Source of the DNA: Hyphomicrobiales bacterium
GTDB lineage: Bacteria > Pseudomonadota > Alphaproteobacteria > Rhizobiales > Beijerinckiaceae
Assembly: GCA_019075865.1 (NCBI GenBank)
Contig: JAGXAN010000006.1
Span: 62,001-126,000 of the forward strand
Reading direction: 5' to 3'
DNA length: 64,000 nt
Shown one piece after another: positions 26,441-36,270 of the stretch. Position numbers and translations under genes: made by a program. The notes beneath the pieces are model-generated. The model searched no databases and had not been told where the DNA came from. It saw only the letters and a program-made list of their open reading frames with translations. The first letter of the stretch is position 1. Each line of letters opens with the position of its first letter.

Positions 26441-28651
26441 TCACGCGACTGATTTGACCTCACCGCTGTTCGCGTATTGCAGGCCCAGCATCCGGTCAAT
26501 GCTTTCGCGCGGCACCGGTCGCGAGAACAAATAGCCTTGCAATTCATGCACGCCGGCTGCTTGCAAGAAGCGGTGTTGCTCGGGCGTCTCGATACCTTCC
26601 GCGGTAACGGTCAACCCCAGCGCGCGCCCCAAATGGATCAGCGAATGCAGAATGATCGCACTTTCACCCGTGGACTCGGTCGCTTCCAGAAAGGATTTGT
26701 CGATCTTGATCTTGTCAAAGGCAAACCGCCGCAGATACACAAGGCTCGAATAGCCGGTGCCAAAGTCATCCAGCGCCAGCCGAATGCCGTGGCTGCGCAG
26801 TTCAAACATGATGTTTTCCGCTTCATCGGCGTCGGCGATAACCACACCTTCGGTCAATTCAAGTTCGAGGCGCGAGGGATCAAACTGCTCCTCCTCGAGC
26901 ACGCGCTCCACCATTTTGGCAAAATCCTTCTGCCGAAACTGGATGGGCGAGACATTGACGGCCACGCGGATGCCCGGCCAGCGCTTGCCGTCGCGGCAGG
27001 CCTGACGCAGCACGAATTCTCCCAGCGGAATAATCAGACCGCGATCTTCAGCCAGTGAAATAAACTGATCGGGTGGCACCAGACCTTGCAGCGGATGCGG
27101 CCAGCGCACCAGAGCTTCGACGCAGCTCAGCCGTTCGCCATCCACATGCATGATCGGTTGATATTGCACCAGCAGGCTGCCTGAATCGATGGCCTTGCGC
27201 AATTCTTCCTCGCGGTCACGCCGCGCCCGCATATCTTCGCCCAGCATCTTCTCAAAAAACACGTAGCGATCACGGCCGTCTTTTTTGGCCAGAGCCAGGG
27301 CGCTCGCGGCCGCACGCATCAAATCTTCGCGGTTCAGGGCATCCACCGGTTGCATGGCAACACCGATCGATAACCGTCCACGTATTTGCAGATTGCCAAG
27401 ATCAATAGGCTCACGCAGCGCTTCAAGAATGCGGTTGGCGAGTTCTTCGCAATCCTTGGGGCCGGCAATTTCGGTTTGCAGCACGGCGAATTCATCGCCG
27501 TCAATGCGCGCCAGCTTGTCACCGGCACGCAGGGTCTGTGCCACGCGTGCCACCACACCGACAATCATCCGGTCACCAGCTTCATGGCCGCAGGAATCGT
27601 TGATTTCCTTCAACCGGTCAATATCCAGCGACAGGAGCGCAAATGGCCCGCCACCACGGGCCGAGCGCGCGAATTCCGCATCAAGAAACTGGCCGAACTG
27701 GCTTCGGTTGGGCAATTGCGTGAGCGTGTCAAAACCAGCCAGACGCCGCGTCTCGGCCTCACTGGCCCGCAATTTGCGGATTGCCATATAGGCATAGAAT
27801 ATCACGGTTGCCGCGACCAGAATGGTCAGACCGAGCAACAACAGGCCATAACGGATCAACAGATCGAGTCCCGGACGGTTGGCGGCCCAGGTCACAGCCC
27901 CGGCTTTGCCATCGCTGGACAGGGAAATGATCGCCGCCGGTGCCGAGGCCGACTGTTTGGGGCCCAGCATTTCGCCCGATATCAGATGCAACGGCGCGAC
28001 CCCGGCCCGCAATTGCACAGCTTGCAAAAACGCGGCATTGACCGGCTTGAGACCAACCTGCATCGCCCCGTCCGCACCGGTTGCACCCGCCGCCGCATAC
28101 ACTTTGCCGGCAAGGTTGATAAAGCCGGACGGCGCATCCTTCACGCGGGCAAATTCTTGACGGGCCTTGCCGCCAGAACTGGTTATACTGCCGGTCGCCG
28201 AGGAATCCACATAGCCATCCCAATTCTGGAGGCGTAGTGGTGCCAGAATCTCCTGACTGCGCGCCATGACGGGCGCAAGCCCAGTCCGCACCAGAGGCGT
28301 GCTCACCCCCCCTGCCCCGATCGTATCGGGCAGCATGATGATATGCGAGGACGACACCGGCGCGGCATCGGCCTTTTGGATGGAACCGACGCTATCATTG
28401 CCGATTGCAATGGTCTCAAGCAGCTCCTGCTGGGTGCGCGCCAACTGCCATGCCAGCGCCTGATGCAATTGAGATGTCTCAATCCTGGCCTGTTTCTGGT
28501 CCGCCATTTTGGCGATGACGCCCACTTCAACAGACGTACCAACAATGGCAATCAACAGTGCCGTACAGGCCAACAGCAATCTCTTGCTGATCACGTTATT
28601 ACTGATCGCAATATCCGAAAAACCTAAACCCATTTGGCGCATCCCAAGCAT
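26441..28651 (-). CDS. Membrane GGDEF-EAL protein with periplasmic CHASE4-like sensor
   Basis: About 736 residues. Two membrane segments (about 24-46 and 263-287) flank a periplasmic domain with a CHASE4-like pattern (FINLAGKVYAAAGA). The GGDEF domain (about 300-465) reads DGDEF rather than GGDEF and keeps an RxxD inhibitory-site motif (RAGD) five residues before it. The EAL domain (about 480-725) is complete: EALVRW, NVSPIQF, ELTEGVV, DDFGTGYSS, KIDKSF and AEGIE, so c-di-GMP phosphodiesterase activity is expected; cyclase activity is uncertain. The start is uncertain (ATG 28651, 28642 or 28633, or TTG 28660). Confidence 0.93.
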   Translation of the reverse strand: MLGMRQMGLGFSDIAISNNVISKRLLLACTALLIAIVGTSVEVGVIAKMADQKQARIETSQLHQALAWQLARTQQELLETIAIGNDSVGSIQKADAAPVSSSHIIMLPDTIGAGGVSTPLVRTGLAPVMARSQEILAPLRLQNWDGYVDSSATGSITSSGGKARQEFARVKDAPSGFINLAGKVYAAAGATGADGAMQVGLKPVNAAFLQAVQLRAGVAPLHLISGEMLGPKQSASAPAAIISLSSDGKAGAVTWAANRPGLDLLIRYGLLLLGLTILVAATVIFYAYMAIRKLRASEAETRRLAGFDTLTQLPNRSQFGQFLDAEFARSARGGGPFALLSLDIDRLKEINDSCGHEAGDRMIVGVVARVAQTLRAGDKLARIDGDEFAVLQTEIAGPKDCEELANRILEALREPIDLGNLQIRGRLSIGVAMQPVDALNREDLMRAAASALALAKKDGRDRYVFFEKMLGEDMRARRDREEELRKAIDSGSLLVQYQPIMHVDGERLSCVEALVRWPHPLQGLVPPDQFISLAEDRGLIIPLGEFVLRQACRDGKRWPGIRVAVNVSPIQFRQKDFAKMVERVLEEEQFDPSRLELELTEGVVIADADEAENIMFELRSHGIRLALDDFGTGYSSLVYLRRFAFDKIKIDKSFLEATESTGESAIILHSLIHLGRALGLTVTAEGIETPEQHRFLQAAGVHELQGYLFSRPVPRESIDRMLGLQYANSGEVKSVA

Positions 28652-28714
28652 TATTGTCAAACGATAGGGGGCAGAGGTTAATAAACCGCGACAAACATGC
28701 TTGTTCTGGCAAGA

Positions 28715-29410
28715 TCAGATCAATTTCATACCCTTGAAGCTTGTATGGCCATCACGCCCGACAATAAGGTGGTCATGCACCACAATGCCCATGGTTTTTG
28801 CCGTCGCCACAATCGCTTCGGTCATGCGAATATCGGCCGTGGATGGCGTGCAATCGCCCGAAGGATGATTGTGAACAAGTATTATGGCCGAAGCGCCCAG
28901 TTCCAGCGCGCGGCGCACCACCTCTCGCGGATAAACGGGCGTATGGTCTACCGTGCCGCGACCTTGCACCTCGTTCGCAATCAAGACATTGCGCTTGTTG
29001 AGGAATAGCACCCGAAATTCCTCACGCTCGGCATAAGCCATGGCGGCGCGACAATAGTCCAGCAATTCGGCAAAGGAATTAAGCTCCTGCCGTGTCTTGG
29101 CTTTTACTTGCAGGAGCCGCCTTGAGGCCGCCTCAACGATCTTCAATTCGCTGATCGCTGCATCGCCCAGGCCGTCGATTTCGGCCAACCGCTCCGGGGC
29201 CGCTGCCAGAACCTCAGCGAAATTACCAAACCGCACCAGCAATTGCTTGGCCAATTCCTTGACATCGCGGCGCGGGATGGCGCGAAACAGCAACAATTCC
29301 AGCATCTCATAATCGGACAGCGCCGCTTCCCCCGCCTCCCGCAGCCGCAACCTCAGCCGCTCCCGATGGCCGTGATAATGCGGAACGGGCGCGACTTCCG
29401 CCTTGGTCAT
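28715..29410 (-). CDS. radC: RadC/JAMM-domain DNA repair-like protein
   Basis: A 231-residue protein with an N-terminal helix-hairpin-helix region ([24 protein letters not shown]) and a C-terminal MPN/JAMM metal-binding domain with [17 protein letters not shown] (about 171-187). It starts by overlap with the end of map (ATGA, 29407-29410), so the two are co-transcribed. RadC proteins are widely annotated as DNA repair proteins but their biochemical role is not settled. Confidence 0.95.
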   Translation of the reverse strand: MTKAEVAPVPHYHGHRERLRLRLREAGEAALSDYEMLELLLFRAIPRRDVKELAKQLLVRFGNFAEVLAAAPERLAEIDGLGDAAISELKIVEAASRRLLQVKAKTRQELNSFAELLDYCRAAMAYAEREEFRVLFLNKRNVLIANEVQGRGTVDHTPVYPREVVRRALELGASAIILVHNHPSGDCTPSTADIRMTEAIVATAKTMGIVVHDHLIVGRDGHTSFKGMKLI

Positions 29411-30252
29411 GGTTTGGCAGACCGGTCCGTTGCCCCAAACAGCGGATGATGCAGACCGCCCGGCGAAAGTGTGAAAATTTCCACCCCGGTCTCGGTAACG
29501 CCGACCGAATGTTCAAACTGCGCCGACAGCGAGCGATCGCGCGTGACCGCCGTCCACCCGTCACCCAAAACCTTCACCCCCGGCTTGCCGAGGTTGAGCA
29601 TCGGTTCAATTGTGAACAGCATCCCGGGCTTGAGCACGGCCCCTTCGCCGCGACGGCCATAATGCAATATATTGGGCTCGTCATGGAACAGCCGCCCTAG
29701 TCCGTGTCCGCAAAATTCACGCACCACGGAGCAGCGTTCGCCTTCCGCAAAAGTCTGGATCGCATAGCCAATATCGCCGGTTGTGGCACCGGGCTTGACC
29801 ACGTCTATGCCGCGCATCAGCGCCTCATAAGTCACCTCAACCAACCGCTCAGCCCGCCGCGATACCTCACCCACAAAATACATCCGGCTTGAATCACCGT
29901 GCCAACCATCAACGATAAGTGTCACATCTATATTGATAATATCGCCTTCACGCATCGGCTTGTCATCGGGAATGCCATGACAGACGACATGGTTGATCGA
30001 GGTGCAGATCGACTTGCGATAACCGCGATAGTCAAGCGGTGCCGGGTAGGCATTATGCGCCATGGCGAAATCAAAACAGAAGTCGTCGAGCGCCTGCGTC
30101 GTGACCCCGGGCTTGACCAACTCGCCGACAAGGTCGAGCGCTTGCGCCGCCAACTGCCCGGCCTTGCGCATTGCGGCAAAGGCTGATGCCCCATGAATTT
30201 TGATTTGTCCATTTTTGCGCAACGGAGCCAGCGCCTCATCTGCAAACGTCAT
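29407..30252 (-). CDS. map: Type I methionine aminopeptidase
   Basis: A 281-residue cytosolic dinuclear metallopeptidase that removes the initiator methionine from new proteins. Metal-ligand motifs are present in order: [18 protein letters not shown] (two Asp), [21 protein letters not shown] (His), MLFTIEPML (Glu) and [14 protein letters not shown] (Glu). The conserved [10 protein letters not shown] segment supports type I. It is slightly longer than E. coli Map at both ends. It leads the map-radC unit. Confidence 0.96.
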   Translation of the reverse strand: MTFADEALAPLRKNGQIKIHGASAFAAMRKAGQLAAQALDLVGELVKPGVTTQALDDFCFDFAMAHNAYPAPLDYRGYRKSICTSINHVVCHGIPDDKPMREGDIINIDVTLIVDGWHGDSSRMYFVGEVSRRAERLVEVTYEALMRGIDVVKPGATTGDIGYAIQTFAEGERCSVVREFCGHGLGRLFHDEPNILHYGRRGEGAVLKPGMLFTIEPMLNLGKPGVKVLGDGWTAVTRDRSLSAQFEHSVGVTETGVEIFTLSPGGLHHPLFGATDRSAKP

Positions 30253-30531
30253 GAAAAATACCTCTTGATAGTGCAGAAATAAGCCAGATCTCCGCCCGCA
30301 TCAAGAACGAATACCGGGCGGCGTCCTGTTGAGGCCAAAAGCTGAAGATATCTGTGGCCATGCCGCCCTGGCCGCAATTATCCGTTGCCCATGGCCTCAA
30401 GGCTTGCAAAGATAAGTCCTGAAGTGCAAACAAAAGCAGCCTTTCCAAAGCTGGGTTGGCGGCCGCGCCCCGACAAGGGCAGCCCCAAGCAAACTTGACA
30501 TTGCTGCTTCGATCTCGACCACAGGTAATTG

Positions 30532-31392
30532 ATGCAATCCGCTTCGCCGCAAAATCTGCCCCCTTTCGGACGCTTCGCGCCGCGCGCCATAATGGAGCGG
30601 ATTTTGCGCTTCACGCGCAGCGCGCCGCAATCCTGGGCTGGCAAGCGCAGCGCCCTGTTCATGCGTTCCTGGGCGATTTATGGCCTGCGCGGTGCGCCGC
30701 TCGATGTCGAGGTGATGGGAGCGCGCATGCGCCTGTTTCCCTACAATAATGTCTGTGAAAAGCGCATATTGTTCACGCCGCAATATTTTGATGAGGAAGA
30801 ACGTCAATACCTGCAGCGCCAGATCACGCCTGAATTCACCTTTCTCGACATTGGTGCCAATGTCGGCGGCTACAGCCTTTTTGTCGGTGCAATTGCCGGC
30901 CCGCGCGCCCGCATCCTCGCGATTGAGCCGCAACCGGCCATATTCGAGCGCCTCATATTCAACATTCAGCAAAACCCGTTCGCCACCATCAAGGCCATCA
31001 ACTGCGCCATGGCGGATCGCGATGGCGAGATCACCCTGTTTGTTGACCGCCAAAATCAATGCGAAACTTCGATGCGGCGCGTGCGCTCCGATCATGACAG
31101 CACCATCATCAACGTGCCTGGCCTATCCCTGAAAAGCCTGCTGGCGCAGGAGCGCATCACCCATATCGATGCCATCAAGCTCGATGTGGAAGGCGCAGAA
31201 GACCTGATCCTCGAAAATTTCTTCAAGGACGCGGACCCCTCGCTTTGGCCCCGCATTTTGTTGATGGAAAATTCTTCGCAAGGCTGGAGCATTGACCTGC
31301 ACGGCCTGATCCGCCAAATGGGTTATACAGAAACCTTGCGCACCCGCAGCAACATTGCCTACGAGCGCCAGCCAGCCAATCCGGGAATATAA
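30532..31392 (+). CDS. FkbM family SAM-dependent methyltransferase
   Basis: A 286-residue protein from ATG 30532 with AGGT nine bases upstream; an in-frame ATG at 30592 is possible. The SAM-binding motif FLDIGANVGGYSLFVGA (about 102-118), the acidic AIEPQPAIFERL and IDAIKLDVEGAEDLILENFF near the end are hallmarks of FkbM methyltransferases, which O-methylate sugars or lipids. The acceptor is not predictable. One base separates it from the CinA-like gene. The 279-base gap upstream holds only a CCGCCCG/CGGGCGG inverted repeat (30292-30321) of unclear meaning. Confidence 0.9.
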   Translation: MQSASPQNLPPFGRFAPRAIMERILRFTRSAPQSWAGKRSALFMRSWAIYGLRGAPLDVEVMGARMRLFPYNNVCEKRILFTPQYFDEEERQYLQRQITPEFTFLDIGANVGGYSLFVGAIAGPRARILAIEPQPAIFERLIFNIQQNPFATIKAINCAMADRDGEITLFVDRQNQCETSMRRVRSDHDSTIINVPGLSLKSLLAQERITHIDAIKLDVEGAEDLILENFFKDADPSLWPRILLMENSSQGWSIDLHGLIRQMGYTETLRTRSNIAYERQPANPGI

Positions 31393-32163
31393 ATGGACGA
31401 TGCAAATCGAATAACCGCGGCAATTCTCGTCATTGGCGATGAAATCCTGTCCGGTCGCACCAAGGAAAAGAACATCGGCACCATCGCCGACCACCTCTTT
31501 GCTTTGGGGATTGACCTGTGTGAAGCGCGCATCGTCGCGGATGATCACCAGGCCATTGTCGATGCGCTCAATGCATTGCGCGCCCAATATACCTATGTGT
31601 TCACCAGCGGCGGCATCGGCCCGACCCATGATGACATAACCGCCGACGCCGTAGCCGCCGCCTTCAATGTTGCGCTGGACGAGGACCCGCGCGCCATAAA
31701 GCTGCTGCTGGAGCGCATAAAGCCGGAAGATCTGAACCCGGCCCGCCGCCGTATGGCACGCATCCCGGCAGGCGGTGAATTGATTGAAAACCGCATTTCC
31801 AAAGCCCCCGGCTTCATGATTGGCAATGTCATTGTCATGGCGGGCGTGCCTTCGATCATGCAGGCAATGCTGGAGGCGGTGACGCCGCGCCTGAAATCCG
31901 GCCCGGCCATGCAAGTCGAGACCATTTCCGCCATTGGCACACCAGAAGGCGCTTATGCCGCGCTGCTTGGCAGCATAGCTACGGCCCATCAGGGCCTGTC
32001 GATCGGTTCCTATCCGTCGCTGGTCGATGGCCAATTTCACAACCAGATCGTGATTCGCGGCCGGGACCATCAGGCCATTGCCGAAGCCGCCGCGCAAGTG
32101 CGCGCCATGGTCGAAAACCTGGCTAATGAACGAGCTAAAACGACGCGAGAGACCCCAAAATGA
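31393..32163 (+). CDS. CinA-like molybdopterin-binding domain protein
   Basis: A 256-residue protein starting directly after the FkbM stop. It has the MoCF-binding/CinA N-terminal domain: [19 protein letters not shown] (about 9-27), [19 protein letters not shown] (about 69-87) and [19 protein letters not shown]. The C-terminal nicotinamide-mononucleotide deamidase domain of full-length CinA is absent, which is common for this alphaproteobacterial form. Nucleotide or cofactor metabolism is likely, but the reaction is unknown. The stop overlaps the next gene by ATGA. Confidence 0.9.
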   Translation: MDDANRITAAILVIGDEILSGRTKEKNIGTIADHLFALGIDLCEARIVADDHQAIVDALNALRAQYTYVFTSGGIGPTHDDITADAVAAAFNVALDEDPRAIKLLLERIKPEDLNPARRRMARIPAGGELIENRISKAPGFMIGNVIVMAGVPSIMQAMLEAVTPRLKSGPAMQVETISAIGTPEGAYAALLGSIATAHQGLSIGSYPSLVDGQFHNQIVIRGRDHQAIAEAAAQVRAMVENLANERAKTTRETPK

Positions 32164-32663
32164 ATGATACCGCCAGCAACAAGGCTTTCCCCGTTTCCTG
32201 GGATCAATTCCATCGTGATGCACGCGCGCTAACCTGGCGATTGAGCGGCTTCGGGCCTTTTGAGGCCATTGTCTGCATCACTCGGGGCGGCATGGTGCCA
32301 GCCGCAATTGTCGCCCGCGAACTTGGTATTCGTGTCATAGAAACCGTGTGCATCGCCAGCTATCACGATTACAAGAACCAGACCGGCCTGCAAGTGCTCA
32401 AAGGCATTTCCGAAAGCGTCCTGAAATTGGGCGATGGCTCCGGCGTATTGGTGATCGATGATCTCGTCGATACCGGGCAAACCGCGAAAATCGTTCGCGA
32501 AATGTTGCCCCGCGCCCATTTTGCCACGGTTTATGCCAAGCCGCTCGGACGCCCGCTCGTCGACACATTCATCACCGAAGTCTCGCAAGACACCTGGATT
32601 TATTTCCCGTGGGATCTTGGGCTGGCGTTTCAGGCGCCCATCGCCAAAGGCGTCGCCGGGTAA
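32160..32663 (+). CDS. gpt: Xanthine phosphoribosyltransferase-like protein
   Basis: A 167-residue type I phosphoribosyltransferase. The PRPP-binding motif [16 protein letters not shown] (about 98-113) and the pyrophosphate-loop segment [18 protein letters not shown] (about 39-56) match Gpt, which salvages xanthine and guanine with PRPP; the C-terminal WIYFPWDLG motif is also typical. It is the last gene of the FkbM-CinA-gpt run, closed by a strong hairpin terminator. Confidence 0.9.
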   Translation: MNDTASNKAFPVSWDQFHRDARALTWRLSGFGPFEAIVCITRGGMVPAAIVARELGIRVIETVCIASYHDYKNQTGLQVLKGISESVLKLGDGSGVLVIDDLVDTGQTAKIVREMLPRAHFATVYAKPLGRPLVDTFITEVSQDTWIYFPWDLGLAFQAPIAKGVAG

Positions 32664-32687
32664 CGGCATCGCCGCTTATGCCAACAA

Positions 32688-32714
32688 AAAGGGGAGCCAG
32701 ACCGGCTCCCCTTT
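32688..32714. terminator. Bidirectional rho-independent terminator
   Basis: AAAGGGGAGCC (32688-32698) pairs perfectly with GGCTCCCCTTT (32704-32714) around AGACC. The A run on one side and T run on the other suit both the plus-strand gpt and the convergent DUF937 gene. Confidence 0.88.
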
Positions 32715-32741
32715 CTCGTTCCATTCCTGTTTCAGTTCCGC

Positions 32742-33920
32742 TTAGCTGCCAGAAAGCGCGCTGAGCTTGGCTTTCAATGTATCAAGCGCTGGCTTCAATA
32801 CGTCGCCAGCACCGGGAATGGCGCTCGCTTTGTCCATCATGCCGTTCACTTCGGTAATGGTTGGAGCAACAGCCGCCACCAACGGGCCTTTGACCGCTGC
32901 CGGGAGCGCGGTCACCAGACCATCAATCTTGTCGAGGCCGGCATTGGCAGCTTCAAGCTTGGGCAAGGCCGCCGTGGCGCTTGCCGCATCCGTCACCGAA
33001 CCCAGCGTCGCCTTTACGCCGTCAAGCGCATCGGTTGCCTGCTTGGTCAGGCCAGCGACATCCGGCAAAGCCGGCATGGCGGGCTTGGTGATGGCAGGCA
33101 TGGTTGCTGCAGGCGCGGCTGGTGCCGCAGGGGCCGCAGGGGCCGCAGGCGCAGCCGGTGCTGCTGGCGCAGCTTGGCTGGTTTCGGTCGCGGCCGGTGC
33201 CGGCGCGGACATTTCAGCTTCCTGCTTGTTGCCGGTGAAGTAATAATAAAGGCCACCGAGAACGATCAGCGCCAGCACAGCCCAGACCCACGACGGAATG
33301 CCACCGCCCGAACCCGTATTGCCGGAACCGGTATTGCCCGATGGCGCATTAAAGCCCCCGGTTGGAATGGCGTTGCGCGGCGCTGCGGCGATACCGCCAG
33401 CCGCACCCATGGCCGCGCCGCCCATGCCCAGAAGATTGCCCATTCCGGCTGGCAATGCCGCCGCAATCGCATCCTTTTGGCCTGCCAGCATGTTCATGAT
33501 GCCGGTCGGGCTCGACCAGGTCGAGGGGTCCTGCTGGCCCATCACACCCATCATCGCCGGCGTGATTGTCCCCATCATCGACTTGACCACATTGGCTGAT
33601 GCGCCACTGGAGCCAGCCACTGCCTGCGCGATCTGGTCAACCTTGTCATTGCCGAGCAACGAGCCCAAAAGATCCGAGCCGCCGGTGGCAGCAAGCGGGT
33701 TGTCCGTGACAGACGGATCCTGATTGGCAACCGCATCTGCAATTTTCTTGGCACCATCCGCACTCATGGCCGAAGACGCGAGCCCACCCAGCATGGCAGG
33801 AACGGCATTATTCACGACGCTTTGAGCCTGATCCGGATTGATTCCGACGCCTTGCGCCAGCTTGGTCACGACATCCGGGTTCACCGCACCCAAAACCATA
33901 TCAACGAGACTGTCTGCCAT
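32742..33920 (-). CDS. DUF937 membrane protein with proline-alanine linker
   Basis: About 392 residues. The N-terminal 175 residues are a DUF937-type helical domain (LVDMVLGAVNPDVVTKLAQ, NNAVPAMLGGLASSA, ITPAMMGVMG). A Gly/Ser/Asn-rich stretch leads to one membrane segment (WVWAVLALIVLGGLYYYF, about 212-229). Then comes an AAP-repeat linker and a C-terminal helical domain (about 275-392) rich in Ala and Leu. The start ATG 33920 is nine bases from AAGGAG; ATG 33926 is only three bases from it. Function is unknown; a cell-envelope spanning role is suggested by the layout. Confidence 0.82.
   Translation of the reverse strand: MADSLVDMVLGAVNPDVVTKLAQGVGINPDQAQSVVNNAVPAMLGGLASSAMSADGAKKIADAVANQDPSVTDNPLAATGGSDLLGSLLGNDKVDQIAQAVAGSSGASANVVKSMMGTITPAMMGVMGQQDPSTWSSPTGIMNMLAGQKDAIAAALPAGMGNLLGMGGAAMGAAGGIAAAPRNAIPTGGFNAPSGNTGSGNTGSGGGIPSWVWAVLALIVLGGLYYYFTGNKQEAEMSAPAPAATETSQAAPAAPAAPAAPAAPAAPAAPAATMPAITKPAMPALPDVAGLTKQATDALDGVKATLGSVTDAASATAALPKLEAANAGLDKIDGLVTALPAAVKGPLVAAVAPTITEVNGMMDKASAIPGAGDVLKPALDTLKAKLSALSGS
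33108..33177 (-). repeat. Short tandem repeat encoding an (AAP)n linker
   Basis: A run of 9-base units close to GCAGGGGCC encodes eight or so AAP/APA triplets just after the membrane segment of the DUF937 protein. Such a run is likely to vary in length between strains by slippage. Confidence 0.75.
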
Positions 33921-34107
33921 TTTCATAAACTCCTTATTGAAATTCCAATTTTTATAGAATGACTAAATGTGAAAGCTGTATGTCACTCCCACCCCTAGCA
34001 TAGCCATGCAATTCAAGCAAAATTTTGGGCAGAAAGATCGTTTCATTTACCCGGAAGTCATATACAAAGTGGAGTAAAGCTCATTAACTTCTGGGATAAT
34101 TTGTGAA

Positions 34108-35355
34108 ATGACCTCCAAATTCGATGTGATTGTGCTTGGTGCCGGAATCGTCGGCTTGGGTGCCGCAATGCATTTGCAACAAAGCGGCAAAGGCGTCGCA
34201 TTGGTGGACAAAAACGACCATGTTGGCCGCGAGACATCCTATGGCAATGCCGGCCTGATCGAACGCGCTTCCATAAAGCCCTATATGCTGCCATGGGAAG
34301 TCGGCAAATTGATGCAATATGCCTTAAATCTCTCCCCGGCGGCGCATTATCAATTGCGCGCCCTGCCCAGCATCGCCCCCTGGATTTTGCGCTATGCCCG
34401 CAATTCAATGCCCGCCAACACCGCAAAAATAGCCGCCGCCGCACGCCCGCTGATTGAACACAGCTTGAGCGAGCACGAAGCCCTGATGGAAAAGGCCGGT
34501 GCCCAAAATTTACTGCGCCGCACCGGCTGGATCAAATTCCATCGCTCGGAAACTGAATTTGCCAAAGCGGTGGCCAGTGTCGACGAATTGCGTGGCTACG
34601 GCCTGACAATCGACATTTTAAGCCGCGCCGAACTCATGCTGCGTGAGCCTTTTCTAAATGCCGGCATAGGCGCCCTGCATTACAAGGATCCTGGCTTTGT
34701 GCCTGACCCGGCCGCCCTTTCCCAGGCCTATGCCAATTATTTCACAAGTCTGGGCGGCACGTTGCACATGGGCGATGCCCGAAGCCTCAGTCAGACCCGC
34801 GATGGCTGGCAATTGACCACCGAGGGCGGCAACATCACGGCGCGCGAAGTCGTTGTCGCCCTCGGCCCATGGTCGACTCAGATTTTGGCACCGCTTGGCT
34901 ACAATATCCCGCTCGGCGTCAAGCGCGGCTATCACATGCACTTTGGTGTGCGCGGCAATGCCGTGCTCAATCATCCGGTGCTTGATAATGAGATGGGCTA
35001 TTTGCTGGCCCCCATGAACCAGGGTATTCGCCTCACCACCGGTGCGGAATTTGCCAGTTTCGATGCGCCCCCCTCCCCGGTTCAGTTGGCGGAGGTCACG
35101 CCTATTGCGCGCGACGCTTTTCCGCTGGCCGAGCCCCTCGACCCCACGCCATGGATGGGCCGTCGCCCCTGTCTGCCCGACATGCTGCCGATAATCGGAA
35201 GAGCCCCGCGCCACCCGGGCCTTTGGCTGGATTTTGGCCACCAGCACCACGGCCTCACCCTGAGCGCCGTCAGCGGTCGCCTGCTGACCGAAATGATGAC
35301 CGGCCAAACCCCGTTCACCAATCCGGCCCCCTATTCGATTGCGCGGTTTGGCTAG
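34108..35355 (+). CDS. FAD-dependent D-amino acid dehydrogenase-like oxidoreductase
   Basis: A 415-residue DAO-family flavoprotein. The dinucleotide-binding motif VIVLGAGIVGLGAAMHLQQSG (about 7-27), ETSYGNAGLIE and the C-terminal GLWLDFGHQHHGLTLSAVSGRLL (FAD closing region) match DadA-type dehydrogenases of the inner membrane surface. The substrate, a D-amino acid or other secondary amine, cannot be told from sequence. ATG 34108 has only a weak ribosome-binding site. It ends at a hairpin shared with rpsD. The 187 bases upstream hold no clear element. Confidence 0.88.
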   Translation: MTSKFDVIVLGAGIVGLGAAMHLQQSGKGVALVDKNDHVGRETSYGNAGLIERASIKPYMLPWEVGKLMQYALNLSPAAHYQLRALPSIAPWILRYARNSMPANTAKIAAAARPLIEHSLSEHEALMEKAGAQNLLRRTGWIKFHRSETEFAKAVASVDELRGYGLTIDILSRAELMLREPFLNAGIGALHYKDPGFVPDPAALSQAYANYFTSLGGTLHMGDARSLSQTRDGWQLTTEGGNITAREVVVALGPWSTQILAPLGYNIPLGVKRGYHMHFGVRGNAVLNHPVLDNEMGYLLAPMNQGIRLTTGAEFASFDAPPSPVQLAEVTPIARDAFPLAEPLDPTPWMGRRPCLPDMLPIIGRAPRHPGLWLDFGHQHHGLTLSAVSGRLLTEMMTGQTPFTNPAPYSIARFG

Positions 35356-35383
35356 GGCTGGCACCGCCAACAAGCCACGAAAA

Positions 35384-35410
35384 AGCCCCCGGAGCCAGGC
35401 TCCGGAGGCT
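35384..35410. terminator. Bidirectional hairpin terminator
   Basis: AGCCCCCGGAGCC (35384-35396) and GGCTCCGGAGGCT (35398-35410) form a 13-bp stem with one mismatch, flanked by AAAA on both sides. It lies between the convergent DadA-like gene and rpsD. Confidence 0.75.
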
Positions 35411-35444
35411 AAAATCTCACTCACTTCTGACTGTTCTGCCAGAA

Positions 35445-36062
35445 TTAGCGTGAATAATATTCGATCACCAGGTTGGGCTCCATCGCCACCGGATAGGGAA
35501 CCTCAGTCGGCCCCGGCACGCGGGTCAATTTCACGCTCATCTTCGCCGAACCGGGCTCGTAATAATCGGGCACATCACGCTCGGAAAGAGCTTGCGCTTC
35601 CATCACCACTGCCAATTCGCGGGAAGCTTCCTTAACCTCGATCATGTCGCCAACTTTCACCTGATAAGAGGCGATGTTGACACGACGGCCATTCACGCGG
35701 ACGTGGCCGTGGTTGACAAACTGGCGTGCCGCAAAAACGGTGGCCACAAATTTAGCACGGTAAACCACCGCGTCGAGACGGCGCTCCAGCAGGCCGACCA
35801 GGTTGGCACCGCTATCGCCCTTGAGGCGGATGGCTTCCTGATAATAACCGCGGAACTGCTTCTCGGAAATGTTGCCGTAATAGCCCTTCAGCTTCTGCTT
35901 TGCCTTGAGCTGGGTGCCGTAATCCGACAGTTTGCCCTTGCGGCGCTGGCCGTGCTGGCCGGGGCCATATTCACGACGGTTGACCGGGCTCTTTGGACGA
36001 CCCCAGATATTCTGACCCATACGGCGGTCAATTTTATACTTCGCCTGTGCGCGTTTCGTCAT
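35445..36062 (-). CDS. rpsD: 30S ribosomal protein S4
   Basis: A 205-residue ribosomal protein that nucleates 30S assembly by binding 16S rRNA. The N-terminal [18 protein letters not shown] and the S4 RNA-binding domain [34 protein letters not shown]-type region (about 95-130, only parts quoted) are clear, ending VIEYYSR. It is a single-gene unit, as usual in this group. The 208-base leader (36063-36270) may contain S4 autoregulatory structure, but I could not show one. Confidence 0.97.
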   Translation of the reverse strand: MTKRAQAKYKIDRRMGQNIWGRPKSPVNRREYGPGQHGQRRKGKLSDYGTQLKAKQKLKGYYGNISEKQFRGYYQEAIRLKGDSGANLVGLLERRLDAVVYRAKFVATVFAARQFVNHGHVRVNGRRVNIASYQVKVGDMIEVKEASRELAVVMEAQALSERDVPDYYEPGSAKMSVKLTRVPGPTEVPYPVAMEPNLVIEYYSR

Positions 36063-36270
36063 CGCTGTTCCTCTATGGTGCGATTAAAGGTGAGGAACGC
36101 GCCCTCCTCTGCCCCTCCGTGAAGGAAGCGCCGACAGATGGCCCAAAAGCCATCACGGGAGCGTCAAACATCTACGCGCCCTGAAGGAGCGCAAGATGAG
36201 AGCGCTTGGTAGGGCTCTCGTGGTATTTTGTCAATCGCAATCTGGCAGCGATTGTGCGGCGAGGCCCGCG

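Noticed and set aside
36063-36270. S4 autoregulatory leader of rpsD
   Set aside because: Several GC-rich segments could pair, but I could not draw a convincing pseudoknot or conserved motif by eye.
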